A stretch of 64,000 nt of DNA, from positions 9,975,225-10,039,224 of the forward strand of contig CM057226.1 of NCBI GenBank assembly GCA_029891385.1, in the 5' to 3' direction. Numbering within the stretch: position 1 is the stretch's first letter; each line of letters begins with the position of its first letter. The stretch comes from Erythroxylum novogranatense. Taxonomy: Eukaryota; Streptophyta; Magnoliopsida; Malpighiales; Erythroxylaceae. A model generated the notes under the pieces. The model ran no database searches and was not told the origin of the DNA. It worked only from the letters and a program-made list of their open reading frames with translations. Positions 1-9,490 of the stretch are shown here, piece after piece. Both the position numbers and the translations under genes were made by a program.

Positions 1-383
1 CATCAAAAGAAGGAGATGTGTACAGCTATGGCATTCTGGTGTTAGAAATGTTCTCAGGAAGAAGACCAACTGGTGAAATGTTTAAAGAAGGAGAAAATCT
101 TCGAGACTTCGTTGGCATGGCCATGCCACAACGACTAGAGCATGTAGTAGATCCAATTCTTCTTGAAACAGAAGCTGCAGGAGAAGCAACCTCTAGAGAA
201 GATGACAAAAATGCAGAGATCAATTTGAACTTGAGCTCCATGAAACCAAAAGTGCAGAAGTGTTTACTAGCCGTATTTGAAGTTGGAATTACTTGTTCTG
301 CCGAATCACCTAAAGATCGAATGAATATAGGAGATGCCAATAAGCAACTACATTCGATCAGAAATGCTTTCGTAGGCAAATAG
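1..383 (+). CDS. LRR receptor-like kinase, C-terminal end (partial)
   Basis: Reading from base 3 the frame gives SKEGDVYSYGILVLEMF and runs to the TAG at 381-383, so the gene enters from upstream. The DVYSYG block is kinase subdomain IX, with the invariant Asp. It is followed by SGRRPTGEMF, and near the C-terminus by CSAESPKDRMN, the usual subdomain XI Arg region (P-x-D-R-M). The ending is a short tail, IRNAFVGK. This pattern is typical of subfamily XII LRR receptor kinases (EFR, Xa21 and FLS2-like), plasma-membrane proteins that often sense microbial peptides. The ligand cannot be told from this end. A gene of the same type begins on the same strand at 63439, which suggests a tandem cluster. 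An intact end and normal stop suggest a working gene, but most of it lies outside the window. Confidence 0.93.
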   Translation, partial: SKEGDVYSYGILVLEMFSGRRPTGEMFKEGENLRDFVGMAMPQRLEHVVDPILLETEAAGEATSREDDKNAEINLNLSSMKPKVQKCLLAVFEVGITCSAESPKDRMNIGDANKQLHSIRNAFVGK

Positions 384-1396
384 GTATCTAGAAGATAATA
401 AAGAACTAAATATCATATTAATACTTTCGCTTTTTATTTATGTGGAAATGCACCTTGAAACAATACTTCCTAGCAAATAAATTTTTGTTAAATGAACGCA
501 AAAGTTTAATCTTATATAAAGTGTTACTAAGTCTAAGATCATTCTTGACCTGTGTAAGACATTATCAAAAATTATCATTCCAAAATAAAGTTTCTACTAA
601 TTATTTTCAATTTGTGACAAATCGTCTTGAAATTGTCACTCTGACAGAATTCCAAGAATTATTACTCTATAGTATTTTGAGACAGTAAAATATCTGAAAG
701 TGGCATCATGACTTGCAAGAGTAATAACCTACAATAGGACTCGTGTTGCAGCAGAAGTCGTTTAGCTGCTGCAAAATTTTGCTTGAGAAATGCTTCTGTT
801 AATGCTTGTTCCTTAAAGTCAATAAAACTGTTATATCTCCTTTTAATTCTCTATTTTCAATCCAATGAGAAGAAGTTTACGGTTGGAAAAGTATTATCCA
901 CTTTTTCGAATGATAAAAAGGATGAAGGGAAAGACAAAAAGTTAATACAAATTAGTTCACTACGCCTGTATCTGTCAAGTGAGACTTTTTGAAACTATAG
1001 TAAAGAAGAGGAAAACAAAGATAAGATGAGCAAATTAGTCAAACCATTTTATGGTGATGGAAATTCACTTTGAAAATAGTATGTATCGTTTTCAAGATTC
1101 CTAAAAATCGAAAGAAGGATCAGATCAGAGTCCTGCTTTTAATTAAGAAATGACGGATTTGATTATCTAATGGTTTTACATTTGTCAATGCTCTGAAAAC
1201 TTTTCGTTTATTCACATATCATTTCAATTCAGGATCACAAGTGACCTCTAAACACTATCAAAAGGATTGTTTCCCTCAACTTCTGCAAAGATTTCACCAT
1301 AGACACGAAGTATTTCGAACCACAAAAGTAAGAAGATAGGTTCTTTGAGCCCAGTTTCGTGTAGGAGTTTTCTTGGGTCTCTTGATCTCTAAGATA
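384..1396 (+). other. Downstream region of the receptor kinase, no gene seen
   Basis: AT-rich sequence after the kinase stop. It presumably starts with the 3' UTR. The short open frames here (for example 440-688 and 783-992) have no recognisable motif and biased residue content, so I do not call them genes. No polyadenylation signal could be fixed with confidence. Confidence 0.5.
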
Positions 1397-1443
1397 TTCA
1401 GACTGCAGCTATGTCTTGCCCAGTAACAACTCATTAATAACTT
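1397..1443 (+). repeat. 47 bp tandem duplicate of LRR-coding sequence
   Basis: The stretch starting TTCAGACTGCAGC (about 1398) closely repeats the stretch starting TTCAGACTACGGC (1445). The second copy carries on beyond the inserted element at 2222. The period is 47 bp, so the duplication breaks the reading frame. The first copy has no insertion and shows what the target looked like. Confidence 0.7.
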
Positions 1444-1473
1444 ATTCAGACTACGGCATGTCTTGCTCAACAA

Positions 1474-2221
1474 TGATAAGTAGGGTCGCATGGGTAACAT
1501 CGTGGGAGGTTGTATAGTCAGATATTACCTACGTTACGCATGAAGTCAGAGGTTTCGGCTCAGAACCGCCACAATTAATCGTTATTCGATCAAATCCAAA
1601 GACACCCTTCAAATGTTGTGTTGATTGCTACCTCAGGAGCAAATGGATTAACATTTTCTAATTGTTCTTGAGTGTGTCACCATAACTTCAATATTTTATG
1701 CTTGTGAAGCAAAGGTTTGAAGGGTGTCTGGATTTGATCGAATAACGATTCGTGACGCCCCAATGCTTCTTGGACCTCGTTTCGGAACTCTGCATTGGTT
1801 TGTTGTCGTGTTCCCATTGAGCCAAAACCTGCTTTAATATCACTGATAGAAGAATTTAGAAATTCTGAGAGAGAGAAGAGAATTAGAAGAAGATAATTGC
1901 TGTAATTTTCCGTACCTTTCATTTCCTTGACAACTGAATTTAAATAACAAGATAATTAATGGTACAATCGTCTCGCTACAAACTAGAATCACAAATCATC
2001 GTGGAACACCCCACTCAACTGGAAGCAAATAATGTACAATGAATAAAATATGAGAAAATATCTATAACCTCGCAACTCCTAAAAACACTCTACTTATTGC
2101 TTAACATGGCTAAGACATCTGACTTCATGCGCGCAACGTAATCATCCGACTTCATGCGCAACGTAGGTAATATCTGACTATTCAACCTCCCACGATGTTA
2201 CCCATGCGACCCTACTTATCA
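1474..2221. mobile_element. Inverted (palindromic) LTR-retroelement derivative, 748 bp
   Basis: Both ends begin TGATAAGTAGGGTCGC when read inwards. About 74 of the first 76 bases match in inverted orientation (1474-1549 against 2146-2221). The flanks are the direct repeat AACAA (1469-1473 and 2222-2226), a 5 bp target duplication as made by LTR-retrotransposon integrases. A second inverted pair lies inside (1580-1613 against 1716-1747) and falls in a gag-like coding stretch, so the element reads as LTR start plus gag facing an inverted copy of LTR start plus gag, with a unique centre of about 100 bp. The left half lacks most of the LTR. It is not a normal LTR element, whose ends are direct repeats, and the 5 bp duplication does not fit the usual DNA transposon families. 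The inverted-dimer origin is inferred. Confidence 0.75.
1677..1922 (-). pseudogene. Gag N-terminal fragment inside the inverted element
   Basis: On the minus strand an 81-residue frame contains MGTRQQTNAEFRNEVQEAL followed by RHESLFDQIQ. The short charged helix with the RHES-FDQ pattern resembles the N-termini of plant retrotransposon Gag proteins, recognised from memory of the family only. The frame stops after HKHKILKLW, and a partial inverted copy of its DQIQ part lies at 1580-1613. It is not expected to be functional. Confidence 0.45.
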
Positions 2222-2689
2222 AACAACAACTCATTAGAAGTCCAATTTCCTGCAACCTTGACCTACTTTTCCCAACTAAGGACATTATCCTTAGCAAAGA
2301 ACAACATTACAGGAAATATTCCTGACAGTATTGGTTCCTTAATAATGCTTAAGGTGTTCATTCTTGGTTCAAACAATCTGGTAGGAGAGATCCCTCCATC
2401 CCTTGGAAACATTTCCTCACTCACAAACTTTTTTGTTTCATTCAACAATTTGCAGGGAAACATTCCTGCAAGCCTTGTTCAATTATGAGGATTAACTTTT
2501 CTGAAATTTGGATCCAATAAACTATCTGGGGAGATTCCTACATCACTGTTCAATATCTTCTCCATCACGAACTTTATAACTTCAAGCAACATACTTCATG
2601 GGAGTATTCTATATACTATAGGCCTCACTCTCCCAAATCCAAATAAAAATAAAATTTAAATTTTTGATTAAAAAAAGGGCACAAAATTT

Positions 2690-2775
2690 TCTTCAATTAT
2701 TTTTTATAGTTGAGGTCTAAGTCAATTATACTATGTAGACAGGGCGTTGGCCCTTTCATCTTTCACATTCACATG
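2690..2775 (+). repeat. Diverged direct repeat, copy 1 (copy 2 at 3402-3482)
   Basis: The two stretches share the order AATTATTTTTT, AGTTGA, CTATG or ATATGTA, and end in CCCTTTCAT then TTCACATT. I estimate three quarters identity by eye. They flank the 3065-3330 repeat, so they may be terminal parts of one old element. Confidence 0.5.
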
Positions 2776-2818
2776 TGAATTATGATATATTCATTTTATA
2801 TGAATATATCATAATTCA
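2776..2818. repeat. Perfect hairpin, 18 bp arms
   Basis: TGAATTATGATATATTCA at 2776-2793 is followed by a 7 base loop and its exact reverse complement at 2801-2818. It is too AT-rich to be a terminator-like signal and is probably the core of a decayed miniature element. Confidence 0.7.
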
Positions 2819-3064
2819 ATATGTATAAATTAATTTAGTATATTAAATTCAAAATTTTAAAATTAAACATTTGAAAATAGATATATATATATATATATAA
2901 AGTTTAATTTTAATAATAAATCCAAAAAAATTTAAAGAACAAATATAAATATTATATAAAAAATTCAATGATATTTTAAACCTAACAAAGTATTTTTAAA
3001 AATATTTTAATTATAATTATCACCTAACATCTTGAGACGACCTCAAGTTATCTAGCCTATTTCT

Positions 3065-3330
3065 TTTGTTTTTTCGTCTTCCTTTTACTGACTTCTTTTG
3101 TTCCTTCATATGCCCTTGTTGCTTCATTTTCATGACATGAGAGAGCCCACGCTCCTATTTCTTCGATTTCTCTCTCCTTCACTGCTCAAAAAAGACCGCT
3201 ACTGGTTCCAAGTCCAACACCGGTCCTCTGACGCCTATTTATTGACCAATCCTCAGTGATCAAGACTTGGATACAGGTGTCATTGATTTGGTACCGAAAG
3301 AAAAACTCAAGTTTATCCTACGCACAAAAG
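3065..3330 (+). repeat. Dispersed repeat, copy 1 (copy 2 at about 11510-11745)
   Basis: Shared blocks in the same order in both copies are CTTTTGTTCCTTCATAT, TTTTCATGACATG, GGTCAAGACTTGGATACA or GATCAAGACTTGGATACA, and AAAGAAAAAC. The first copy sits before the SLU7-like gene, the second beyond copia-1. No coding function is recognised. Confidence 0.6.
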
Positions 3331-4366
3331 ACTCAGCTGTAACAGTCACTGCAAAATTAAAATTTTCAATTTTCAATTTGATTGAAAAACTATAGACTAG
3401 TCATCAATTATTTTTTTGTAGTTGAACTCAAATTAACTATGATATGTAAACATGACTTTGCCCTTTCATTCTTCACATTATCTTGTTTTTTCTGTTAGGT
3501 AGATGTTATATTAGCATTAACAACTGAATATGTTTTATTTTTATTTGAAAAAGTATAAATAAAAAATAAAAAACGAAAACAAAAAAACAGAAATAAACGA
3601 AACGACCCTTAAGGTATTTATTACAAGGAGATTTTATTTTATCTCTATGTAGAGTATTAACTTGAACTCGTTGCAATGCTGTAATAATTTTATCTAAAGA
3701 TAATGCAATATTCATTTAAAAAAAAGAAGTTAGACAACAATTATAGATCAAAGTATTTTTAAAATTATTTTAAAATATCTTGTTAATTTTAAATCTTATT
3801 GAATTTTATATAATTTATATTCATTCTTTAAATTTTGGGCTTATTTTAAAATTAAACTTTATTATTAGATTTGTTTTAAATTTCTATTTTTTTTATTTTT
3901 AACTCAATAGTCAATATGCTAAATTAATTTATAGGTATCTAATTATGAATAACCATAAAAAATAAGAGCCTATTCGGATAACTTTTGAGGTTAAAAAACT
4001 TTTTAATAAAAAACTTTTTAATAAAAAACTATTTTAAGAAAAAATAACTATTTAACTGTAAACTTTAAAACATTTTTAAAGTAGAAATAATTTTAAAAAA
4101 AAACTAAATTACAACTCATTCAAAAACCGGAGCTTTTTTTAAAAGCTACTTATTTTAGCTTTTTCGGGTAGAGTTATTTTCGTCACCTACGTTTATAACA
4201 TATCGGACGTTTAGAATAGGTTTGGTTAATCCTAATCTATGCCAGAGAAGGCAAAAGTTAGCTTATTTCTACTGTATATCCTCCTCTTCCGTCCTCAAAG
4301 AGGCTCGTGTTACCCCTGATTCTGCTATTTTCATTTTGATTGGGAAATACGAAACTAACCAAACCC

Positions 4367-4382
4367 ATGGCAACCGCATCAG
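4367..4382 (+). other. SLU7-like exon 1 with intact donor
   Basis: ATGGCAACCGCATCAG gives MATAS and ends in a split codon; GT follows at 4383. Joining to 4847 gives [13 protein letters not shown], which fits the family start. It is too short to be found as an isolated open frame. Confidence 0.8.
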
Positions 4383-5687
4383 GTATCTCCTTTTCTTTCT
4401 TTTTCGTTTCTTCTGCTTTGTTTGATTTTGTAATGTGATTCTACGTGATGATATGAAATCCCTAACACGGATTATCGATTCCATCATGATTTCACAACAA
4501 ATCCGTCTGCTTGTTTTTGGGTAAATTCGTCGTATTCCCGTATCATGGGTAAATTTCTCTGATTACATGATAGTACCATATATTGCATTGGCGTTGCTCT
4601 GTTTAAATGGTGTTCTAAACCAACGTATTTTAATTGGAGAAATTACACCGACCTGTATCTTCGATGTATTTACATACTGCCTCTCTGCAAAATGCTAGCA
4701 TGTTCCTTTAGTTTATGTGTTTTTGGGATGTTTTTATCTGTTTCTAGTTCTATACTGCAGCAGAATAATATAAGGTGGTGCTGTTGTTGTTGTCCATTGT
4801 TGGTTTTCAGATTATGTAATTAACCTCTATTTTATGGGTCTTGCAGTCTCGTTTAAGTCAAGGGAGGACCATAGGAAGCATATTGAACTGGAGGAAGCGC
4901 GAAAGGCAGGGCTTGCTCCTATAAAGGTTGACGAGGATGGAAAGGAGATCAGTCCCCATATTCCTCAGTATATGTCCTCAGCCCTTTGGTATCTTAATGT
5001 TGAAAAGCCTTTAAGCAAATTACGTGCTTGAGTTTTTCACTTTGCTATGAGCTCAACATGCTTTTCATATGCTGCTTGAATCTTAAGCTTGTATTTTCTT
5101 TATTTCTCTGTTTTCTAGAGCTCGAAACATCAAAGGAAATGGAAGTCAGATCCAAACTATACCAAATCGTGGTATGACAAAGGAGCTAAAGTTTTCCAGG
5201 CTGAGAAATACAGAAACGGTGCATGTGCAAAGTAAGAAAATCCTCTTCCTTTGTCTTTGCAGGTGTATGCGTTTGATTAAGTATATATGCACTTGCCTGC
5301 ACTGCATGTGCAGACATAAGATATTTGTTACATGTATGGGTGAGTGGTAGCTTTCTTGAATTCTATAAATTTGTACCTATCTGAACCTTTTATGCATTGA
5401 CATCAATAATAGTAGTTAGTACGACATGATTAGTAAGAGGATTGAAAGTTTAAATTTTCCTTTTGTTTGCTTATTTCAGCTGTGGAGCCATGACCCATGA
5501 TGCAAAGGCATGCATGGAAAGACCCAGGAAAGCAGGGGCAAAATGGACTAAAAAACACATTGCCCCTGATGAGAAAATAGAGACCTTTGAGCTTGATTAT
5601 GATGGAAAGCGTGGCCGTTGGAATGGGTATGATACAATAAGTTATGCCTATGTTGTTGAGAGATATGAAGCACGAGAATTTCAGTAA
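4367..5687 (+). pseudogene. SLU7: Truncated SLU7 pre-mRNA splicing factor copy
   Basis: SLU7 is a conserved second-step splicing factor that helps choose the 3' splice site. Four exons match its N-terminal third: 4367-4382 (MATAS), 4847-5010 ([34 protein letters not shown]), 5119-5231 (SKHQRKWKSDPNYTKSWYD) and 5480-5687 (CGAMTHDAKACMERPRK, HIAPDEKIETFELDYDGKR). Exons 3 and 4 join to form the CCHC zinc knuckle C-x2-C-x4-H-x4-C. Introns 1 and 3 keep GT and AG. Intron 2 starts TTAAGC at 5011 where GTAAGC is expected, so its donor is lost and read-through stops at 5029-5031. Exon 4 ends in a stop after RYEAREFQ, where the family continues with another 300 or so residues. Retained introns show a DNA-level duplication rather than a retrocopy. 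A short spliced product is possible but no full protein. Confidence 0.9.
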
Positions 5688-6445
5688 TCTCTATTAAAAG
5701 AGATGAACCTGGTTGTATAGCATTTATTATATACCTAGTTGTAGCATTTATTATGTATTTAAATATTTATTTTAGGATTATAATATTATCTAGCTTTTTT
5801 ATATGTTTTAATATTTATTTTTGATATTAGTTTTATTTCTTACAAGAAAATGAGACATCTCTTTAAATAATTTTCTATAAGATTGAAGTGAATTTGTCAA
5901 ACAATTGTGAATTAAATGTAACCCTATTGTTTAATATATTTTAAATAATTTTTATATGTATAAATAATTTTATTAGAAAATAAAATATAGTTAAAATTAA
6001 TGAGAGTGTTTTTTATTTTTATGTTATCAAACAGTTTACTATATAAAGCTCTTTTAAAAAAGTAGTTTTCTTAATTGATAGGCAAACAGTCAATTAGTTT
6101 TTTAGAAAAGCTCTTCTAAAAAAAACTCTACTAACAAAAATTCTATTGATATAAGGCCATCTAAACAGACACTAGCTATTTAAATAACATGTTAGGCCAA
6201 ATTAAATATCCCATCTACTTTTCATGTCAGGACAGAGAATGAGCTGAAGATTTTTGGCAATTAAAGCAGATCCAATCCAGTTAATGATCCTGTCAACTAA
6301 CTGATATCCCTTTCTTCTCGATTGGTAAATCTATGTGAGTTTCTCTCCTTTCAGAGGTAGCAAATGGTAGAGGTAAATGTCGCTTTGTAGAGAAATGCAT
6401 TAGACTTATCCTTCTGGGGGTTTCTAACAGCCCAATTCAAAGCTT
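5688..6445. other. Non-coding AT-rich stretch between SLU7 copy and copia-1
   Basis: No gene seen. Around 6040-6175 there is a run ending GCCATCTAAACAGACACTAG, whose reverse complement resembles the GTTTGGAT-type ends of small DNA elements, as does the opposite-facing sequence near 3967. The last 150 bases are the target of copia-1. Confidence 0.5.
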
Positions 6446-6450
6446 GTCCC

Positions 6451-6767
6451 TGTTAGAATAATGGATCAGGACCTCAACTCAAGTCCAATATGTAATACTG
6501 ATAAATCCACAAAAGATTCCAGCCTATTCAATTGACGTTGGATGCAGCTCACAATAAAGTATCTGCACACATACATCAGAGGATTAGCTCTAGCCATAAC
6601 TGCTCTCCAGCTGTCCACAACAATATACTGACATCGTTGTTGACCATTAGATCATAACAAAATGTATTCAATGGTTAGATTAGAATCATTTATTGTGTAT
6701 ATATACTCTACTCATTCAATAAAACAAGTGGCTGGAAATTTTACACAAACAATATCTTACGTTTTCA
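6451..6767 (+). repeat. copia-1 5' LTR
   Basis: 317 bp, TG...CA. The segment GTGTATATATACTCTACTC about 80 bases before its end is a likely TATA box for the element's transcript. Confidence 0.95.
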
Positions 6768-6781
6768 TGGTATCGAGCTAC
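6768..6781 (+). promoter_or_regulatory. copia-1 primer binding site
   Basis: TGGTATCGAGCTAC directly follows the LTR. It matches the initiator Met tRNA 3' end complement TGGTATCAGAGC with one base missing. Confidence 0.85.
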
Positions 6782-7079
6782 ATCGACTCATCGTCATCAA
6801 ATCATTATCGTCATGGCTACTGGGTTTCTTCTTCTTCTTTCACTGACCATGATTCCAGCACCATTCTAAACTCTTCTTCCATTGAATTTTCTACCTAGCC
6901 AAAACACTAAATTTTAACCTTCCTTTGAAACTCGATCAACACAATTACCTCAATCGGCGCCTTAGATTCTTGCAAGCGATACGCGCTTTGGATCTGAAGC
7001 TTACATCTCACCGGATCATGCTTCTCCTCCTCCATTTGTTATGTCTTGTAAAACACTATCGATCCTATTTCTACCCCTA

Positions 7080-9380
7080 ATCCGACTTATAAAGCTTGGG
7101 TTCGAGTAGATCAACTTCTTCTTTCTTGGCTTCTCACCACTATCGGTGACACTTGTTATTGGTCAAGTTAATCATGCTAGCTCTTCCAAGGAGCTTTGAC
7201 AGATCCTTATTAGCTTATATCGCAGACTTCACTTGTTAAAGTCTTGCAGCTCAAGCAAAATTATCATCCCTTCAAAAGGGCGCTTAACTATTTCGATTAT
7301 ATACATAAGGTAAAGTCCATTGGTGACTCACTCAAAATTGCTGGTCATCTTGTAATGAGCAAGAATTAATTCTTAGCGCTCTTAGTGGTTTAGGCGATGA
7401 ATATGACTCGTGGTTGTACTCCTCACTGGATCTATGGGTGTCTCTTCTCTTCAAGATGTTCTTTACACCTTAATGATGCATGAAACTAGGCTTGAACAAC
7501 AACACGCCATCTCCCATATTGTTGTATCTTCTGCCTCTGCTAATTTAGCAACCTATTCTACTCAATCCACTCGCACTATCAATCATATCTATTCTACTCA
7601 ATCCACTAGCACTATCAATCATAGTCATGGATCCTATAGAGGCCGAGGAAACAGAGGACGAGGGGGTAGAAACAAGTTACATTGTTAATTATGTCGTAAA
7701 CCGGGACATGAGGCGTTGAAATGCTACTGGCGTTTTGACATTCATCGGCAAGGCAATCGATCAAATCAACCTTCCCGTAAAATACATAACACTCCTCAGC
7801 AGGCATATCTAGCTCATCATTCATTGCTACTTCTCCCAACTCTTCTTCGAACCTAATTGGTTTGTGGATAGCGGGCAACTAATCATGTCACCGCAGATTT
7901 ATCAAATCTAAATATTCAAGAACCATACATCGGTCGAGAGCAACTTGCGATTGGTAATGGTAACAAATTACCTATCTCTAACATTGGCTCTTCTCTTTAC
8001 CTACAAATTCCACTACATCTCTCAAACTACACAATATTCTACACGTCCCACAAATCACAAAGAATTTAATCAAGATCTCTCAACTTACCAAAGATAATAG
8101 GATTATTGTTGAATTTAATGACTGGTTGTGTTTTTAAGGACAAGCTTACTGGGAGGATTTTGCTCGAGGGCTTCTCAGAATGGTGCATGCGTCTTAGCTC
8201 AAAACCAATCGCCCACAACCTTCCATCAAGAACAAGTCTTATTCGCCTCTAATCCATATGCTATTTTTCTTTCGAATCAAATGTTAATGTGTGGCATGCT
8301 CGTTTAGGGCATCCTAATACTCTTGTATACAGCACATTTTACGATCAATGAAACTCAAAATTAGTCCTAAATCCATCGGTTTCTATGATTCTTGTCAATA
8401 TGGAAAACACCACAAATTACCATTCCAAACACATCCTATCTCTTTACGCTCCTTTGGAAATAATCTACATCGATGTTTGGGGTCCAAGTCCCTATCCTTC
8501 AACACATGGTCACATATATTATTTAGTATTTGTTGATGCTTTATCTCGGTTCACATGGCTCTACCCTATGAAATACAAATCGAAACCATGGAATTTTTAA
8601 GCAATTTAAATCTCTTATTGAATTACAATTTAATCACAAAATCAAATCTCTACATAGCGATATGGGTGGGGAGTTTATTGTGTTGTTGCCATTTCTTAAT
8701 CAACATGGGATTAAATCCAGATTCAATTGTCCATATACCCATCAACAAAATGGGATCTCGAAAGGAAGCATCGTCATATAACCGAGATTGGTCTTACACT
8801 TTTGTCCCATGCTAAATTACCTCTAACCTTTTGGCTTGAAGCTTTCCAAACCGCAACCTATTTGATAAATACTCTTCCAACTCCGGTTCTACAAAATCTC
8901 TCACCATTCCAAAACTATTTCACAAACAGCCCATGTATGATCACCTAAGAATTTTTGGATGTGCATGTTTTCCTTTCTTACGGTTCTACAACAAACATAA
9001 GCTCGATTTTCACACCGAAAATGTGTGTTCCTTGGCTATAGTCCTTATCATAAAGGCTATAAATGCTTGCATCCATCCGCCATATATACATCTCTCGACA
9101 CGTCACATTCAATGAATCTGAAGTTTCCCTACCTATCCCTATTTCACAGCAACCTACTCCTCATACCACCAATGAGTCTTCCTATTTCTACTTTGACCGA
9201 CACTTTACAGCAATTTCAAGGCGATCTCACGTATGGAACCTCTCCTGCATTCTTCTTCTTGAGGGACACCAACTCGGTACACAACTCTACTCCTATTTCT
9301 TCTTCACCACTATCTGATTTTTCTCACCCTTCTCCACCACAATATCTCCAAACGTACATCCCATGCGAGACCACGAGCTA
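7080..9380 (+). pseudogene. copia-1 gag, protease and integrase remnants
   Basis: Coding pieces in changing frames. At 7660-7720 a CCHC knuckle is readable through a stop (C-x2-C-x4-H-x4-C, including CRKPGHEALKC) after a glycine/arginine-rich stretch. At 7860-7990 a decayed protease region reads ATNHVTADLSNLNIQ. At 8385-8600 part of the integrase core reads VDALSRFTWLYPMKYKSK. At 8727-8948 there are LPLTFWLEAFQTATYLIN and following residues. Several stops and shifts separate them, so no polyprotein can be made. Confidence 0.8.
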
Positions 9381-9490
9381 AGAGTGGTATTTTTAAACCA
9401 AAGATCTATCACTCATCGCTCACATCTTCCTCACCTTCTGAACCAACATCAACTGCCACTGCTCTCACAGATCCCATATGGAAAGAAGCC

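Larger units (their letters stand above)
1397..2640 (+). pseudogene. LRR receptor kinase fragment, split by a mobile element
   Basis: Leucine-rich repeats of the LxxLxLxxNxLxGxIP type are visible. The sequence 1445-1473 encodes FRLRHVLLN and continues directly at 2222 with NNSLEVQFPATLT, then SQLRTLSLAKNNITGNIPDS and the repeats after it. The frame meets a stop at 2486-2488, continues with FLKFGSNKLSGEIPTSLFN, and dissolves into unrelated AT-rich DNA near 2640 after LTLPNP. No signal peptide, membrane segment or kinase domain is present. About 748 bp of retroelement sits between two Asn codons. The repeats correspond to the part of a subfamily XII ectodomain just after where the gene at 63439 runs off the window. 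It is a broken relative of the flanking genes and cannot make a receptor. Confidence 0.85.
2641..4366. other. Non-coding AT-rich stretch with degraded repeats
   Basis: No coding frame with recognisable content. It holds a perfect 18 bp-arm hairpin (2776-2818), a diverged direct repeat (2690-2775 and 3402-3482), a dispersed repeat shared with 11.5 kb (3065-3330), and from about 3965 a segment beginning GAGCCTATTCGGATAAC that looks like the end of a small non-autonomous element. The last 200 bases are the upstream region of the SLU7-like gene. Confidence 0.6.

Noticed and set aside
440..992. Two short open frames downstream of the receptor kinase
   Set aside because: Low-complexity, no motif, and located in the probable 3' UTR and intergenic DNA.
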